64,000 bases of DNA from Paenibacillus sp. 19GGS1-52 (GCF_022369515.1 NZ_CP059724.1:4278001-4342000); one strand, 5' to 3'. Positions 8,131 through 17,320 are shown, counted from the first letter of the stretch. Program-made: numbers and translations. Notes: generated by a model from the letters alone, not told the origin.

Positions 8131-8685
8131 CTACTTCAAATCACTAAAGTAATCTATGTAATATCCTTCAGAATCCCAGTAATCTTCATATTCTTTATAA
8201 ATATCGATAATCTTCTCTTTAGGTGTTCCACAACGTTCAAGAAGCCATTTCATTATATAATCGACATCTTTATTTTCATCCTCCCAAATAAAATCTAAAA
8301 TACCTGATTCTTTGGAGCCACTGTCCGGCACATAAATAGCAAAGGTTGATTTAAAATAACTCGCTAAATCGAATGTAACCTTCTTTAAATAAAGCTGAAG
8401 CTTCTCATCTAAAAGAAAACTTCTCCATCTTATATAATGATGAAAATAACATACTTTTTCTGAGAAAGTAAATTGCACTCCGCAAGGTCCATTGATTTCC
8501 ACAGTGCCACCAATTCCTTCATGAACCGTCCAAGGCTTTCCTTTATCCTTAGGGTTATGAGGGAGCAGGAGGGTAATGAATTCATCGACGTGATTTAATG
8601 ATCTAGAATTTAGTGCGTGACATAATATTTGAATTTCATCTCTATTTAGCTCATGGCCTAAGAAAGCCGTAAAATCTATCCCCAT
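8131..8685 (-). CDS. Hypothetical protein, unknown
   Basis: 184 residues, no signal peptide or membrane segment, acidic C-terminus rich in Asp/Glu/Tyr (EYEDYWDSEGYYIDYFSD). The start ATG has a GAGAGGGGAAG ribosome binding site. I do not recognise a catalytic motif or named domain. The small, acidic, single-gene, AT-rich character is like that of immunity or accessory proteins of Firmicutes, but that is only a guess. It has its own intergenic spacing on both sides. Confidence 0.6.
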   Translation of the reverse strand: MGIDFTAFLGHELNRDEIQILCHALNSRSLNHVDEFITLLLPHNPKDKGKPWTVHEGIGGTVEINGPCGVQFTFSEKVCYFHHYIRWRSFLLDEKLQLYLKKVTFDLASYFKSTFAIYVPDSGSKESGILDFIWEDENKDVDYIMKWLLERCGTPKEKIIDIYKEYEDYWDSEGYYIDYFSDLK

Positions 8686-8764
8686 TATCTTCCCCTCTCA
8701 GCTCCTGACAGCTCAATTTAAACTCATATTGGAACTACCCTGCCCATACATTTCCCAATCTGCC

Positions 8765-9223
8765 TTATGAAATCAAATGCTCATGCTGTAGTTTAATAAA
8801 AATAGGAATGGATGGCGGAGTAATGTTCTCGGGTAGGTTGGCAATTTCAAACCATTGATATAACCTGCTCTCGCTATTTATGGTGATCTCTCCCACATAT
8901 ATGCTAGTTCTATAAACTGTATCAACGATATATACCTCGTCTCCATGAGGATATACATAGTGTAATTCTTTTCCGGAAAATACACCGAACAGCTCTAATT
9001 CTTTCACTTGTAAGCCCGTTTCCTCATACACCTCTCTTCGTGCTGTTTCCTCCAACAGCTCTCCTAGATCCATCGCCCCTCCAGGTAAACACCAACAATC
9101 GTTATCACTCCTAAGAAGCATAAGAACTTGTCCTAGTTTGTTAGTGATAATTACACTAGCTCCGCACAATAATAATGGCTTTGTTCCAATCATCTGTCTC
9201 ATTTCTTTAACATATTGGATCAT
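8765..9223 (-). CDS. Nudix hydrolase
   Basis: 152 residues. The Nudix box Gx5Ex7REUxEExGU is complete as GGAMDLGELLEETARREVYE followed by ETGL (about residues 50-73), so the protein should hydrolyse a nucleoside diphosphate linked to another moiety with Mg2+. The start at 9223 has AAGGAG seven bases upstream; an upstream extension would overlap the glycosyltransferase gene. It follows that gene closely and may be cotranscribed. The substrate cannot be told from sequence. Confidence 0.88.
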   Translation of the reverse strand: MIQYVKEMRQMIGTKPLLLCGASVIITNKLGQVLMLLRSDNDCWCLPGGAMDLGELLEETARREVYEETGLQVKELELFGVFSGKELHYVYPHGDEVYIVDTVYRTSIYVGEITINSESRLYQWFEIANLPENITPPSIPIFIKLQHEHLIS

Positions 9224-9243
9224 AGAATTTCTCCTTCGTTTAT

Positions 9244-10008
9244 TTAGAACTGATTCTGGCATTTCTTTATGATCGCCCGATATACAAATTTGGGTAAAGC
9301 AGACTGTCTACGCCAGCGAGATTTTTGTCCTTTTGCAACAGGGACAGTAAGTAAGCGATGAAGCCATTCTAAATTCAGTCTCTTCCAAATAACTGGTGTA
9401 GACTTTACTTTCCCTGCTATTACGTCCAGGCTTCCTCCAACCCCAAAAACAACCTTCACACCCTCAAGTTTGCGCTTATGTTTATAGATCCATTTATCAG
9501 AATAAGGTGCTCCCATGGCTAGAATTAATAGATCAGGCTTGGATTCCTGAATTTCCTGGAGTATGTAATGTTCTTCTTCTGCGGAAAAGAAACCGTTATG
9601 TCGACCTGCAATTCTTAAATTGGGATAGCGAAGGTTAACCTCCTCCACTGCTTTGAGGCTTGTCTTCTCATCCGTCCCCAGAAAAAAGAAGCTCCAACCC
9701 TGTCCATTCCCTTTGACCAATAATCTAAGTAGCAAATCATATCCAGTAACTCTTTCTGGAATGGGTTCACCCTTTCTTTTAGAGGCCATCACAATGCCTA
9801 TTCCATCAGGAGTAATCAAATCCGCTTCTTTAACAATGGTTTGAAGTAACTTGTCCGTTTGATAGGCTATCGTAATTTCAGGGTTCGCTGTGATTAGATG
9901 AAACAACTTGGGTTCTACTTTTTGGATATGTTCGGCCAATCGCTGTGTCGTTTCATTAAGGGTTAGCTTGGAAAAGGGTACGCCCAATATATTTACTGAT
10001 TCTCTCAT
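9244..10008 (-). CDS. WecB/TagA/CpsF-family glycosyltransferase
   Basis: 254 residues, normal length for the family (TagA of wall teichoic acid synthesis, WecG of ECA). Diagnostic blocks are present: LITANPEITIAYQTD, the catalytic-type Asp in ITPDGIGIVMASK, ERVTGYDLLLRLL, FFLGTDEKT, LILAMGAPYSDKWI and GVGGSLDVIAGKVK. The C-terminal NLEWLHRLL segment is the usual membrane-association appendage. The family transfers a sugar (ManNAc in TagA) from UDP to an undecaprenyl-linked acceptor on the cytoplasmic face. No other wall-polymer genes are adjacent, so the pathway here is uncertain. Confidence 0.9.
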   Translation of the reverse strand: MRESVNILGVPFSKLTLNETTQRLAEHIQKVEPKLFHLITANPEITIAYQTDKLLQTIVKEADLITPDGIGIVMASKRKGEPIPERVTGYDLLLRLLVKGNGQGWSFFFLGTDEKTSLKAVEEVNLRYPNLRIAGRHNGFFSAEEEHYILQEIQESKPDLLILAMGAPYSDKWIYKHKRKLEGVKVVFGVGGSLDVIAGKVKSTPVIWKRLNLEWLHRLLTVPVAKGQKSRWRRQSALPKFVYRAIIKKCQNQF

Positions 10009-10087
10009 ATAATCACCTTTCGCATTTTCTTAATCTTTATATTCGATCATCATCCTAAATTTCCCTTTTTTAGATGATGAGAGAAAA

Positions 10088-10127
10088 AGACCCTATCCAC
10101 TCGAATTACGCGAGTAGATTAGGGTCT
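10088..10127 (-). terminator. Rho-independent terminator
   Basis: AGACCCTA...TCCACTCG pairs with CGAGTAGA...TTAGGGTCT, giving a stem of about 16 bp. Read on the minus strand it is followed by a T-rich run (TTTTTCTC). It ends the transcript of the gene at 10173-10496 before the glycosyltransferase gene. Confidence 0.85.
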
Positions 10128-10172
10128 TCTGTCTGCATGCATATTTGGGGATTCTTGATTATGCTCTGTCGG

Positions 10173-10496
10173 TCATACCTTTGCTAAATATTCGTCGAGT
10201 TGATCGAAGGTTGCTCCGAATCCTTGCTTCATAGAATCGAACATGCCTTTGAAAAAATTCAGCTCTTCGTCTGAAACATTGATCGGACCACCGCGCAAGG
10301 TTATTGTTGTTTTGCCTTCTGTTTCGGTTAAGGTCAAGTGATTGTATATTTCCAATGGGAACGTAGCGCTGAATGAGGCCCGAACGATGTTGCCTTCTTG
10401 ATCAGAATTACCTACCAGTAAAGGGCCCGCACTTAAAAGTTCGATAATGGCTAACCTGTGAGGTTCGGCAAGAGCACTAAAAATCATAGCATTCAT
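10173..10496 (-). pseudogene. ArsR-SRPBCC (AHSA1) chimeric remnant
   Basis: 107 codons that join two unrelated domains. Residues 1-26 (MNAMIFSALAEPHRLAIIEL followed by LSAGPL) are the first helices of an ArsR-type winged-helix regulator. Residues about 30-107 (DQEGNIVRASFSATFPLEIY, then FKGMFDSMKQGF and FDQLDEYLAKV) are the C-terminal half of an SRPBCC/AHSA1 protein. In Bacilli these two genes are often neighbours, regulator first, so an internal deletion that removed the rest of ArsR and the start of the SRPBCC gene explains the fusion. The recognition helix and half of the ligand pocket are missing, so function is doubtful. It is in frame and could be translated. Confidence 0.7.
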
Positions 10497-10517
10497 TAAC
10501 CAAATTCACTCCAAACT

Positions 10518-10985
10518 CTAATGAAATCCTCCCAAATCGAGCAATTGTTGAAATTGCCAGTTTCGTTCCTTGGCATTGTTGGCGTTGGCATCAGCGGGGT
10601 CAGAGGCATAGGTAGCAGCTTTGGCAGCGTAAGTAGCGGCATGCACCGCATGACTTGCAACATGGGCGGTTGCTGCGGCGTGACCGGCGGCACGGGCTGC
10701 AGCACATGCGGCAGCTTCAAGGATTTCTCGCGCAGCGGCGTGGGCAGCAAATGCAGCAGTACGCGCTTCACTCATCGCGATCTCACCACATGCCCAAGCA
10801 CGTCCTGCTTCGATTGCTTGGCGAGGTCGGTTATCTGTCAGGTTCTCCTTCTCAAAATAGATGAGTACATGCTCGGAGCAGTCCGTTGCCCAAAGCACCA
10901 ATGTTCGGTGATCACACTTGCTCACAAGCTCTGTAATCGCCGTACTTATGCTTGTGTCTATGAATTTCACTTTTCCAACGGCCAA
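10518..10985 (-). CDS. Imm5-like putative immunity protein
   Basis: 155 residues. The block DHRTLVLWATDCSEHVLIYF, then RPRQAIEAGRAWACGEIAMS and the long alanine/histidine-rich helix (AAHAAAREILEAAACAAARA followed by AGHAAATAHVASHA) is characteristic of the Imm-5-like putative immunity protein family. Such proteins are thought to neutralise polymorphic toxins. No toxin gene is adjacent. The probable start is TTG with an AGGGGGG site seven bases upstream. The C-terminus (QQLLDLGGFH) ends earlier than I expect for the family, so slight truncation or a frameshift is possible. Confidence 0.7.
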   Translation of the reverse strand: MAVGKVKFIDTSISTAITELVSKCDHRTLVLWATDCSEHVLIYFEKENLTDNRPRQAIEAGRAWACGEIAMSEARTAAFAAHAAAREILEAAACAAARAAGHAAATAHVASHAVHAATYAAKAATYASDPADANANNAKERNWQFQQLLDLGGFH

Positions 10986-11177
10986 TGTAATCCCCCCTAT
11001 ATTAGTTCCTGTGATTAATCACTATTCTCGTCATAATATACTCTGCGGGGAATATTCTCATCAAGGAATATTCACAAATGAAAACCGGATTAGTTCAGCT
11101 AACGTATAAGAGTAAGGGTCTTTTAAGTCCTGTATACTTCTTTTAAGTACTATATACTTCGCCCGTTCTCCTCCAGA

Positions 11178-12404
11178 TTACGAACCTTGTGTAGGTCCAC
11201 TCTCCTCCGACATCACACCCTTACGAAATTGCAAGGGAGAGACGCCAGTCTGTTTTTTAAAGGCTGTACTAAAATAATGCTGGGTTTCATATCCGGTTCG
11301 TTCTGCGACTTCATATACACTTATGTCCGTAGAATGAAGCAGTTGGGCTGCCTTGCGGATACGAATTTGCGTCAGATAGGTGCCAAACGATTCTCCAAGC
11401 TCCTGCTTAAACAATCGGCTTAGATATACTGGGGACGCCTGAAGGGTGCCCGCAATCGAATCCAGCGTTAACCCGCATTCACTATAATGCTCCAGCATAT
11501 ATTGCTTCACTCTACGAACCATCGGAGATAAGGGCACCTCTTTGGAGAGAGTCACTCTACATCTGCGATAGGCGGCGGCCAGCTCTGTAATGTCCTCTTG
11601 TACTTGCTCTATACCCACCTCAATCGCGATTTTGAGATTGGAGCGAACTTCCTGCTCGATTCTTGCCAGCGAGCCTTCGGCCGCTCCATCCCAGAGAAGA
11701 ATGATAATCAGACCGGATTGATCACGAAAAATCGCCAATGGGTACTCCTCAAGCAGCTCGGCTGTAATATTCTCAATCGCAAAGAGAAAGAGCTGGCGTT
11801 CCTTCTCCTTCATACCTGACTGGTGCGCTTCCCATCTCCAGCGGAGAATACCAAGCAACTCAGGGCTTCGCTTAGGCAATTGCAAGAAATTCAACTGCTC
11901 CAGAATCTCCTGCCGGCTGAGGTTGCCATCTAGCCATTCCTGACAGAAGCGTTCCCGCAGCAGCGGGAAGTTCTTGATAATCTGCCGGGAAGCCTGCTGT
12001 AAATGCTGGCTCTTCTGCTGCTCCTGCACCAATTGATCCCGAACCCCACGCAGAACCTGTTCCAGTTGCAACGGATCAGCCGGCTTTAAGATATAATCGT
12101 TTACCTGCAAGCGAATCGATTCCTGCGCATATGTAAACTCATCATGCCCGGTGATGACAACGATTTTGCACAACGGCAGTTGTTCTCTAAGTCTCTTCAT
12201 CAACTCAATTCCATGCATGATCGGCATATTGAGATCAACAAGCGCAATATGCACCTGATGCTGAACCGCCAGCTCCAGCGCTTCTTCGCCATCCTCGGCT
12301 TCAGCCACTACCTGTAAAGATAACGATGCCCAGTCTACACACCGTTTGATGCCTTCGCGAATAATATCTTCATCATCGGCAATCATAACCTTCCAGAATT
12401 CCAT
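11178..12404 (-). CDS. YesN-type response regulator with AraC HTH domain
   Basis: 408 residues. Residues 1-120 form a receiver domain with the acidic pocket (MIADDED), phosphoacceptor Asp in VALVDLNMP and the conserved Lys in YILKPAD. A middle region of about 180 residues is typical of YesN proteins. The last 100 residues hold two AraC helix-turn-helices (LTLDSIAGTLQASPVYLSRL and VYEVAERTGYETQHYFSTAF). It is the output partner of the histidine kinase encoded immediately upstream at 12445 and probably controls sugar uptake or catabolic genes in response to the binding protein at 14315. The start ATG has GGAGG upstream. Confidence 0.92.
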   Translation of the reverse strand: MEFWKVMIADDEDIIREGIKRCVDWASLSLQVVAEAEDGEEALELAVQHQVHIALVDLNMPIMHGIELMKRLREQLPLCKIVVITGHDEFTYAQESIRLQVNDYILKPADPLQLEQVLRGVRDQLVQEQQKSQHLQQASRQIIKNFPLLRERFCQEWLDGNLSRQEILEQLNFLQLPKRSPELLGILRWRWEAHQSGMKEKERQLFLFAIENITAELLEEYPLAIFRDQSGLIIILLWDGAAEGSLARIEQEVRSNLKIAIEVGIEQVQEDITELAAAYRRCRVTLSKEVPLSPMVRRVKQYMLEHYSECGLTLDSIAGTLQASPVYLSRLFKQELGESFGTYLTQIRIRKAAQLLHSTDISVYEVAERTGYETQHYFSTAFKKQTGVSPLQFRKGVMSEESGPTQGS

Positions 12405-12444
12405 AGCTTTATTACCTCCATATCCCCAAATCTAGGCTTCTATG

Positions 12445-14325
12445 CTATTCAAAATCCTTAGAACTCTTTTGTGTATTGCTGCTATCACGGATCATTGGAT
12501 GCTGAACGGTCACCACCGTTCCGACACCTAGCTCACTTTCAATATGGAGACCATAAGGCGCACCGTAGGTCAATCTTATTCGGGCCTGTACGTTTAGAAT
12601 TCCGTAGCCGCTACCTGCACTGTCCGGGATAGGCTGTTCGACTTCTGCGGATTCGCTCTCGCCTCCAACACTTTCGAGCTTCTGTTTCAGCATAGCAAGA
12701 CGTTCCGGTGGCATCCCCTTCCCGTTATCACGAACGGTCAAGAATAGATCTCCCTCTCGTTCAGCTACCTCTATGGAGATATGTCCGGGTCCTCGCCGCT
12801 CTTTGATTCCATGATAAATGGCATTTTCTACCACTGGCTGAAGCAGCAGCTTCAGTACATAAAGCTCCTGGAGCTGTGGGTCTGCCTCAATACTGTAAGC
12901 CAGCTTGCTGCTATAACGGACATGCTGGATTTTTAAGTAACTCACGATATGCTCCAGTTCGTCGGAGAGTGGAATAATATCGCTGCCTTTGCTTAATCCA
13001 AGGCGGAACAGTTTCGATAGAGACTGAACTACCTCTGCTATATCCTCTGCTCCTCTGCTGCGGGCCATCCAATGAATCGTATCCAGCGTATTGTATAGAA
13101 AATGCGGCTTAATATGCGCCTGCAGACTGCGCAGCTCTGCCTCCCGTTTCTGCCGCTCCTGCAGCTCTGAAAGCGACAGCAGACGGCTTATCTGAGCTAA
13201 CATTGTATTGAAGCTGCGACCTAGCCGACCAATCTCATCGGAACGATCTCCCCAATATCGAATCGTTAAATCACCGGATTGCGCCTTGCTCATAAAGGAA
13301 GCCAGCTGTCCGATCGGTCGAGAAATGGAGTAGGCCAGATAAAAGGAAGCGGTCATTCCAAGCATACAAACCACAAACACAAAGGTGACCACATTAAAAG
13401 TAATCTCCCGTACGCCATAAGCTGATTCGTCCATCGGAAAGACACCCAGAGTCGTCCACCCTGTAAATGGTGAAGTTCTGTAAATAAGCTGCAAATGCCG
13501 CCCATCCACCTTTTCCGAAGTAATTCCTGAAGTCTCGGTAAACAGCTCTACCGGTATATTAGTCATAAAAGGATGCTGAGGAGCGTAGATCATATCGCCG
13601 TTGTTGTCGACAACGGTAAGATATCCTGTTTTGCCTAACGTAACATCTCTGGCTTTCTCAGCAATGACCCTCAGCTTCAGATCCACCAGTACCACACCCT
13701 GAACGACCTGTGTCTCCGGGTCCACAATGGCTCTTACCGCAGAGACAACCTCGCTTTCCTGATAATCCACGTGGGACATCACAGCCCGACCATAAGGATG
13801 CCCGATAATCTTGAAGATTCCTTTATTATCTACGGCTTCTTTATACCATTCCTCATTGGTGACGCTAGTTCCCGGCCGGGAGTACATTTCATTGCTAATG
13901 AAATCGCCTTTGCTATTCACGAGCATAATGCCGGCGATCTCAGAGCTTAAAGTGGTAAAGCCTTGCAGGAACTTCCGAATATTATAATCTGCCGATTCCC
14001 CATTAGCGGTCCCGTTCCCCGTCTGCTCCTTCTCCTTCATTTGACCGCTTAAAAAGGATTGCACGCCTGGATCAAACGAGATCAGATAGGTGATCTTCTG
14101 CAGATTCTCCACATCATTCTCCAAGGCAGAATTAACCTTGCTGATCAGCTGCACTGTGTTCTGGTTGCTCTGATCCTCAACAATCCGGTCTACTGTCCAA
14201 CCGATTAATAGCCCCAAACCAATAGACGGCAGAATGCTAATGAGCAAAAAATGTATGATCAGCTTATACCGAATAGGTAAATTATTGAACGCCAGACGCT
14301 CCATCTTGTTCATTCTACTTGGCAT
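12445..14325 (-). CDS. YesM-type sensor histidine kinase
   Basis: About 626 residues. Layout: TM helix near residues 20-40, an extracellular dCache-like sensor domain (about 45-290), second TM helix (VVTFVFVVCMLGMTASFYLA), HAMP domain, His_kinase domain with phosphoacceptor His in LQAHIKPHFLYNTLDTIHWM, and an HATPase_c domain (VVENAIYHGIKE, VRDNGKGMP, GYGILNVQARI). The start is uncertain: the ATG at 14325 overlaps the preceding gene by 11 bases, and the ATG at 14313 directly follows its stop. Either way translation is coupled to the sugar-binding protein, so the three products form one sensing unit. Confidence 0.92.
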   Translation of the reverse strand: MPSRMNKMERLAFNNLPIRYKLIIHFLLISILPSIGLGLLIGWTVDRIVEDQSNQNTVQLISKVNSALENDVENLQKITYLISFDPGVQSFLSGQMKEKEQTGNGTANGESADYNIRKFLQGFTTLSSEIAGIMLVNSKGDFISNEMYSRPGTSVTNEEWYKEAVDNKGIFKIIGHPYGRAVMSHVDYQESEVVSAVRAIVDPETQVVQGVVLVDLKLRVIAEKARDVTLGKTGYLTVVDNNGDMIYAPQHPFMTNIPVELFTETSGITSEKVDGRHLQLIYRTSPFTGWTTLGVFPMDESAYGVREITFNVVTFVFVVCMLGMTASFYLAYSISRPIGQLASFMSKAQSGDLTIRYWGDRSDEIGRLGRSFNTMLAQISRLLSLSELQERQKREAELRSLQAHIKPHFLYNTLDTIHWMARSRGAEDIAEVVQSLSKLFRLGLSKGSDIIPLSDELEHIVSYLKIQHVRYSSKLAYSIEADPQLQELYVLKLLLQPVVENAIYHGIKERRGPGHISIEVAEREGDLFLTVRDNGKGMPPERLAMLKQKLESVGGESESAEVEQPIPDSAGSGYGILNVQARIRLTYGAPYGLHIESELGVGTVVTVQHPMIRDSSNTQKSSKDFE

Positions 14326-15331
14326 AGTAACTATCCACATTAGCCCGTGTAACTACATCTATCCCGGTGTCGACCAGATCAGGAACAGGCAATGGCTTAT
14401 GATTAGCATAGGCAGAGGGGTCGGCAGCCAGATCACGGTGAAGATGGAATAGCTCCATGAGTGACCAATATCCCATATTCCAGGTGCCTTGAGCCATCGT
14501 CGCTGCAATTTTCCCTTCCTTCACCAGATCCAGAGTCCCTTTATCCGTATCAAAACTAATAATTTTGGGTGAATTGCTGTTCCCCTTGTAGGCTTCTACC
14601 GCCTCTGCCACGCCTATTCCCCCATTCGACTCTGTCGCGAATATACCCGCAAGCTGCGGATACTGGGATAATATCTGCTCAGTAGCTGCTCTGGAAGCCA
14701 CTTGATCGCCACGGCCATCCTTGACCGCTATGAGCTGCATTGCAGGGTAGTCTGTCCTGATCGTGTCCCTGAACCCATCTGTTCGCTGCTGATGATTATG
14801 CTGATCTGGGGTGGTTATGATTGCAACTGCGCCCTTTGCTCCTGTCAACTCGGCCATTTTGTGAGCAGCCTCTATCCCAGCATCATAATTGTCCGTCCCC
14901 AGAAAAGAATAGGCTTTGCTATCAGGTGCCCCCGAGTCAAATAAAACTACAGGTATGCCACTTTCCACCGCTTTATTGATGGTAGCTGTCAGCAGCTTGG
15001 AGTTCACAGCGGAGATGGCGATGCCCGCGGGTTTTTTGGCGATAACCTGTTCTAGTACTGTCATTTGTTCGTTGGCGTTATGCTGGGTAGACCCGTGATA
15101 TTCTACGGATATATTTAGTTCCTCAGCGGCATCCTCGAAGCCCTTGAGCACGCTTTTCCAATAATCGATTCCACTTTGAAAAGTGACCATAACATAAGCA
15201 TCCTCTATATTCCCGCGTAATCCTGCCGTCTCCCATGGATCTGTTGTATTGGCCTGCTGCAGCTTATAATTCAGTACATATACCAGAAACATTCCGATCA
15301 ACAGAGCATAAACAAGCCACAGCTTCTTCAA
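14315..15331 (-). CDS. Membrane-anchored sugar-binding protein (type I periplasmic fold)
   Basis: 338 residues. An N-terminal hydrophobic helix (LWLVYALLIGMFLVYVL) without a lipobox acts as an uncleaved anchor or signal. The rest is a RbsB-like periplasmic binding fold: VTFQSGIDYWKSVLKGFEDA, AISAVNSKLL, GTDNYDAGIEAAHKMAEL, IISFDTDKGTLDLVKEGK and MAQGTWNMGYWS. No transport genes are present; the gene is coupled to a YesM kinase and YesN regulator. By analogy with binding-protein-dependent two-component systems it probably presents a sugar to the sensor domain. The start is TTG with AAAGGGG seven bases upstream. Confidence 0.88.
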   Translation of the reverse strand: MKKLWLVYALLIGMFLVYVLNYKLQQANTTDPWETAGLRGNIEDAYVMVTFQSGIDYWKSVLKGFEDAAEELNISVEYHGSTQHNANEQMTVLEQVIAKKPAGIAISAVNSKLLTATINKAVESGIPVVLFDSGAPDSKAYSFLGTDNYDAGIEAAHKMAELTGAKGAVAIITTPDQHNHQQRTDGFRDTIRTDYPAMQLIAVKDGRGDQVASRAATEQILSQYPQLAGIFATESNGGIGVAEAVEAYKGNSNSPKIISFDTDKGTLDLVKEGKIAATMAQGTWNMGYWSLMELFHLHRDLAADPSAYANHKPLPVPDLVDTGIDVVTRANVDSYYAK

Positions 15332-15382
15332 TATGTAACCCCTTTCATAAAGCGTTAATTAAAAATTTACTGCAAAACCCAC

Positions 15383-17188
15383 TTAAAATAGCAGGCTTTG
15401 CGAGTAATTATCTCCTTCTAACAGGTCATACTCTACTAATCTGTAATCATCCAGCAAAGCCTGCTGTGCAGCAGTCAAATCAGATATAATACCGGAAGTA
15501 CCGATTAGCACACTTTTACTTAATCCGGGAATCTCCGCCTTCACTTTCTCCAGGAGCTTGTAGTATGCAGGCAATTTAAGTCCTGTCATTTGAAACACTG
15601 TAGGTCCAATATAGGCAGGACTCATCGTACCGAGGGATTGCTTGCCAATATCATAATTAGCCATATAGAGCAGTTTCGTTTCATGCTTCTGTCTTGGGTT
15701 GCTGTCCCAGCCTGCTTGTGTGTATATTCCTGCTGACAATGCTGGCAGATGATCGCCCCAGAAGACAACAAGAGTTGGCCGCTGAATCGTCTTGAGCTGC
15801 TCGCTTAGATAGGACAATGCCCCATCCGTAAGCTTCGTATCCTGCACATAGGTTTCAAGCTCGTCTTTCTGCGCAGCCTGTACACCCTCGACTGAGATCG
15901 TATTTGGCCCATTCGGCCCTTTGACAAAGGGAAAATGATTCTGCATCGTAATCAAATGGAGAAACGTTGGCTGCTCTGAAGCCTTCAGCTCTTTTACTGC
16001 CTCCTGTACGGCAGACATATCGGAAATATATCCATTCGGTGTGATCCGTCCAGCATTCTGAAGGTCTTTCTGACTCGTAAAGCGATCAAATCCAAGGATT
16101 GGATAGACCCGATTGCGGTTATAAAACGTCTCATCAAAAGGATGAAGCGCCAGCGTCTGATAGCCCCGCTCTTTGAGGATGCTCACTATTGATGGCAGCG
16201 AAGACATTTTCACAATTCGTTGCTGATAGGGAATCGAACCGTCCTTCAAAAAATACATCGACAATCCCGTTATCGCCTCAAACTCAACGTTAGCCGTGTT
16301 TCCGCCAAATTCAGGGGATAGCAGAAATCCTGAGGGAGTTTCCTTCTCCTCCTGATGGATAAACGTTAGCGGGTCAGCACTCAATGTATAGGTCGGCAGA
16401 CGTGTAGGATCAAAGAAGGCTTCATCCATCATATACATTATGTTCGGCTGCTCCGTTGTTTGGTAGCTAGCGGCGATATCTGGCAGCGCACTATATTTCT
16501 CGGCAATTTTCGTTATAGCTTCCCGACTGTAACCCTCTGGTTTCTCCATCAGATTCTGCTTCAGGTTACCTGTAAAAGCAAACACAAATCCGTTCTGAGT
16601 ATAGTTTACCTTTTGATTCCAAAAGATATTCTGATACTGAATAGAAGAGGCAAGTGTATATTGGCCTCCGACCATCAAGATAAAACCGGTAACCATGGCC
16701 AAGGACAGCGTTGTAAAAAAGATCCGCAGCGGCAGCCGGATTTTGATCTTTGGAAGGATAGTTAGGAGGTGAGTCAGTCCGGCAATCACAATAAGGGACA
16801 GTATAACCGCCACCGGTGATACCATTCCTTGGGTGATTCGAAGCATCTCTCCGGTATTCTTGACCAACATTAAATCCCAGGGAAATAGAGGTTCACCTGT
16901 CGTGATCAGCTTCTTATAATCGGTAATGCCCAGCAGAACACAAGCCAGAACTGTAACCAGTGGACCCGTATATATATTAGGCAGAAGCGCAGCAAATCCC
17001 AGTAGAACGAAGAAGAAGAATAGACTGCCAAACAAATATAACCAGTAGAACTCTGAAATCCAGTTAAAAACACTCCATACATTCATATCGAATGAGGCGG
17101 CCTGCAAGAAGAAGTTTAACAGAAATCCGCTAAACAGCAGGGTAAGCAGTAATAACCCCAAACGCTTGTTACGAAATAAATGACCCAC
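15383..17188 (-). CDS. LTA synthase-family sulfatase-fold membrane protein
   Basis: 601 residues. Five N-terminal membrane helices (residues about 1-190) are followed by an extracellular sulfatase/phosphoglycerol-transferase domain. Catalytic features are visible: the metal-binding Glu in MMDEAFFDPT, the nucleophile Thr in GGNTANVEFEAITG, and the metal ligands Asp and His in VVFWGDHLP. The family polymerises glycerol phosphate from phosphatidylglycerol into lipoteichoic acid, or primes or modifies related polymers. At 601 residues it is near LtaS length. The start is GTG with GAGG upstream. Whether it is the main LTA synthase or a paralogue cannot be told from the window. Confidence 0.88.
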   Translation of the reverse strand: MGHLFRNKRLGLLLLTLLFSGFLLNFFLQAASFDMNVWSVFNWISEFYWLYLFGSLFFFFVLLGFAALLPNIYTGPLVTVLACVLLGITDYKKLITTGEPLFPWDLMLVKNTGEMLRITQGMVSPVAVILSLIVIAGLTHLLTILPKIKIRLPLRIFFTTLSLAMVTGFILMVGGQYTLASSIQYQNIFWNQKVNYTQNGFVFAFTGNLKQNLMEKPEGYSREAITKIAEKYSALPDIAASYQTTEQPNIMYMMDEAFFDPTRLPTYTLSADPLTFIHQEEKETPSGFLLSPEFGGNTANVEFEAITGLSMYFLKDGSIPYQQRIVKMSSLPSIVSILKERGYQTLALHPFDETFYNRNRVYPILGFDRFTSQKDLQNAGRITPNGYISDMSAVQEAVKELKASEQPTFLHLITMQNHFPFVKGPNGPNTISVEGVQAAQKDELETYVQDTKLTDGALSYLSEQLKTIQRPTLVVFWGDHLPALSAGIYTQAGWDSNPRQKHETKLLYMANYDIGKQSLGTMSPAYIGPTVFQMTGLKLPAYYKLLEKVKAEIPGLSKSVLIGTSGIISDLTAAQQALLDDYRLVEYDLLEGDNYSQSLLF

Positions 17189-17250
17189 CTATAATCCTCT
17201 CCAATCTTTTCTAAACGACTAGTATACGCCTTATTCCTTAAAAGAACATT

Positions 17251-17283
17251 AAAAAAGGGATGCAGAAATAAGCTCTGCCCCCC
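17251..17283 (-). terminator. Rho-independent terminator after aldose epimerase gene
   Basis: On the minus strand GGG..GCAGA pairs with TCTGC..CCC and is followed by six T. It lies about 40 bases past the stop codon of the gene at 17321. Confidence 0.65.
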
Positions 17284-17320
17284 AACTTTGTCATGTAATT
17301 ATCTTATTCAGCCTTCAAAA

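Noticed and set aside
10521..11018. Long plus-strand open frame with Gly/Cys-rich product
   Set aside because: It is antisense to the alanine-rich Imm5-like gene; the Gly/Cys pattern is what GCN codons give when read on the other strand. No ribosome binding site.
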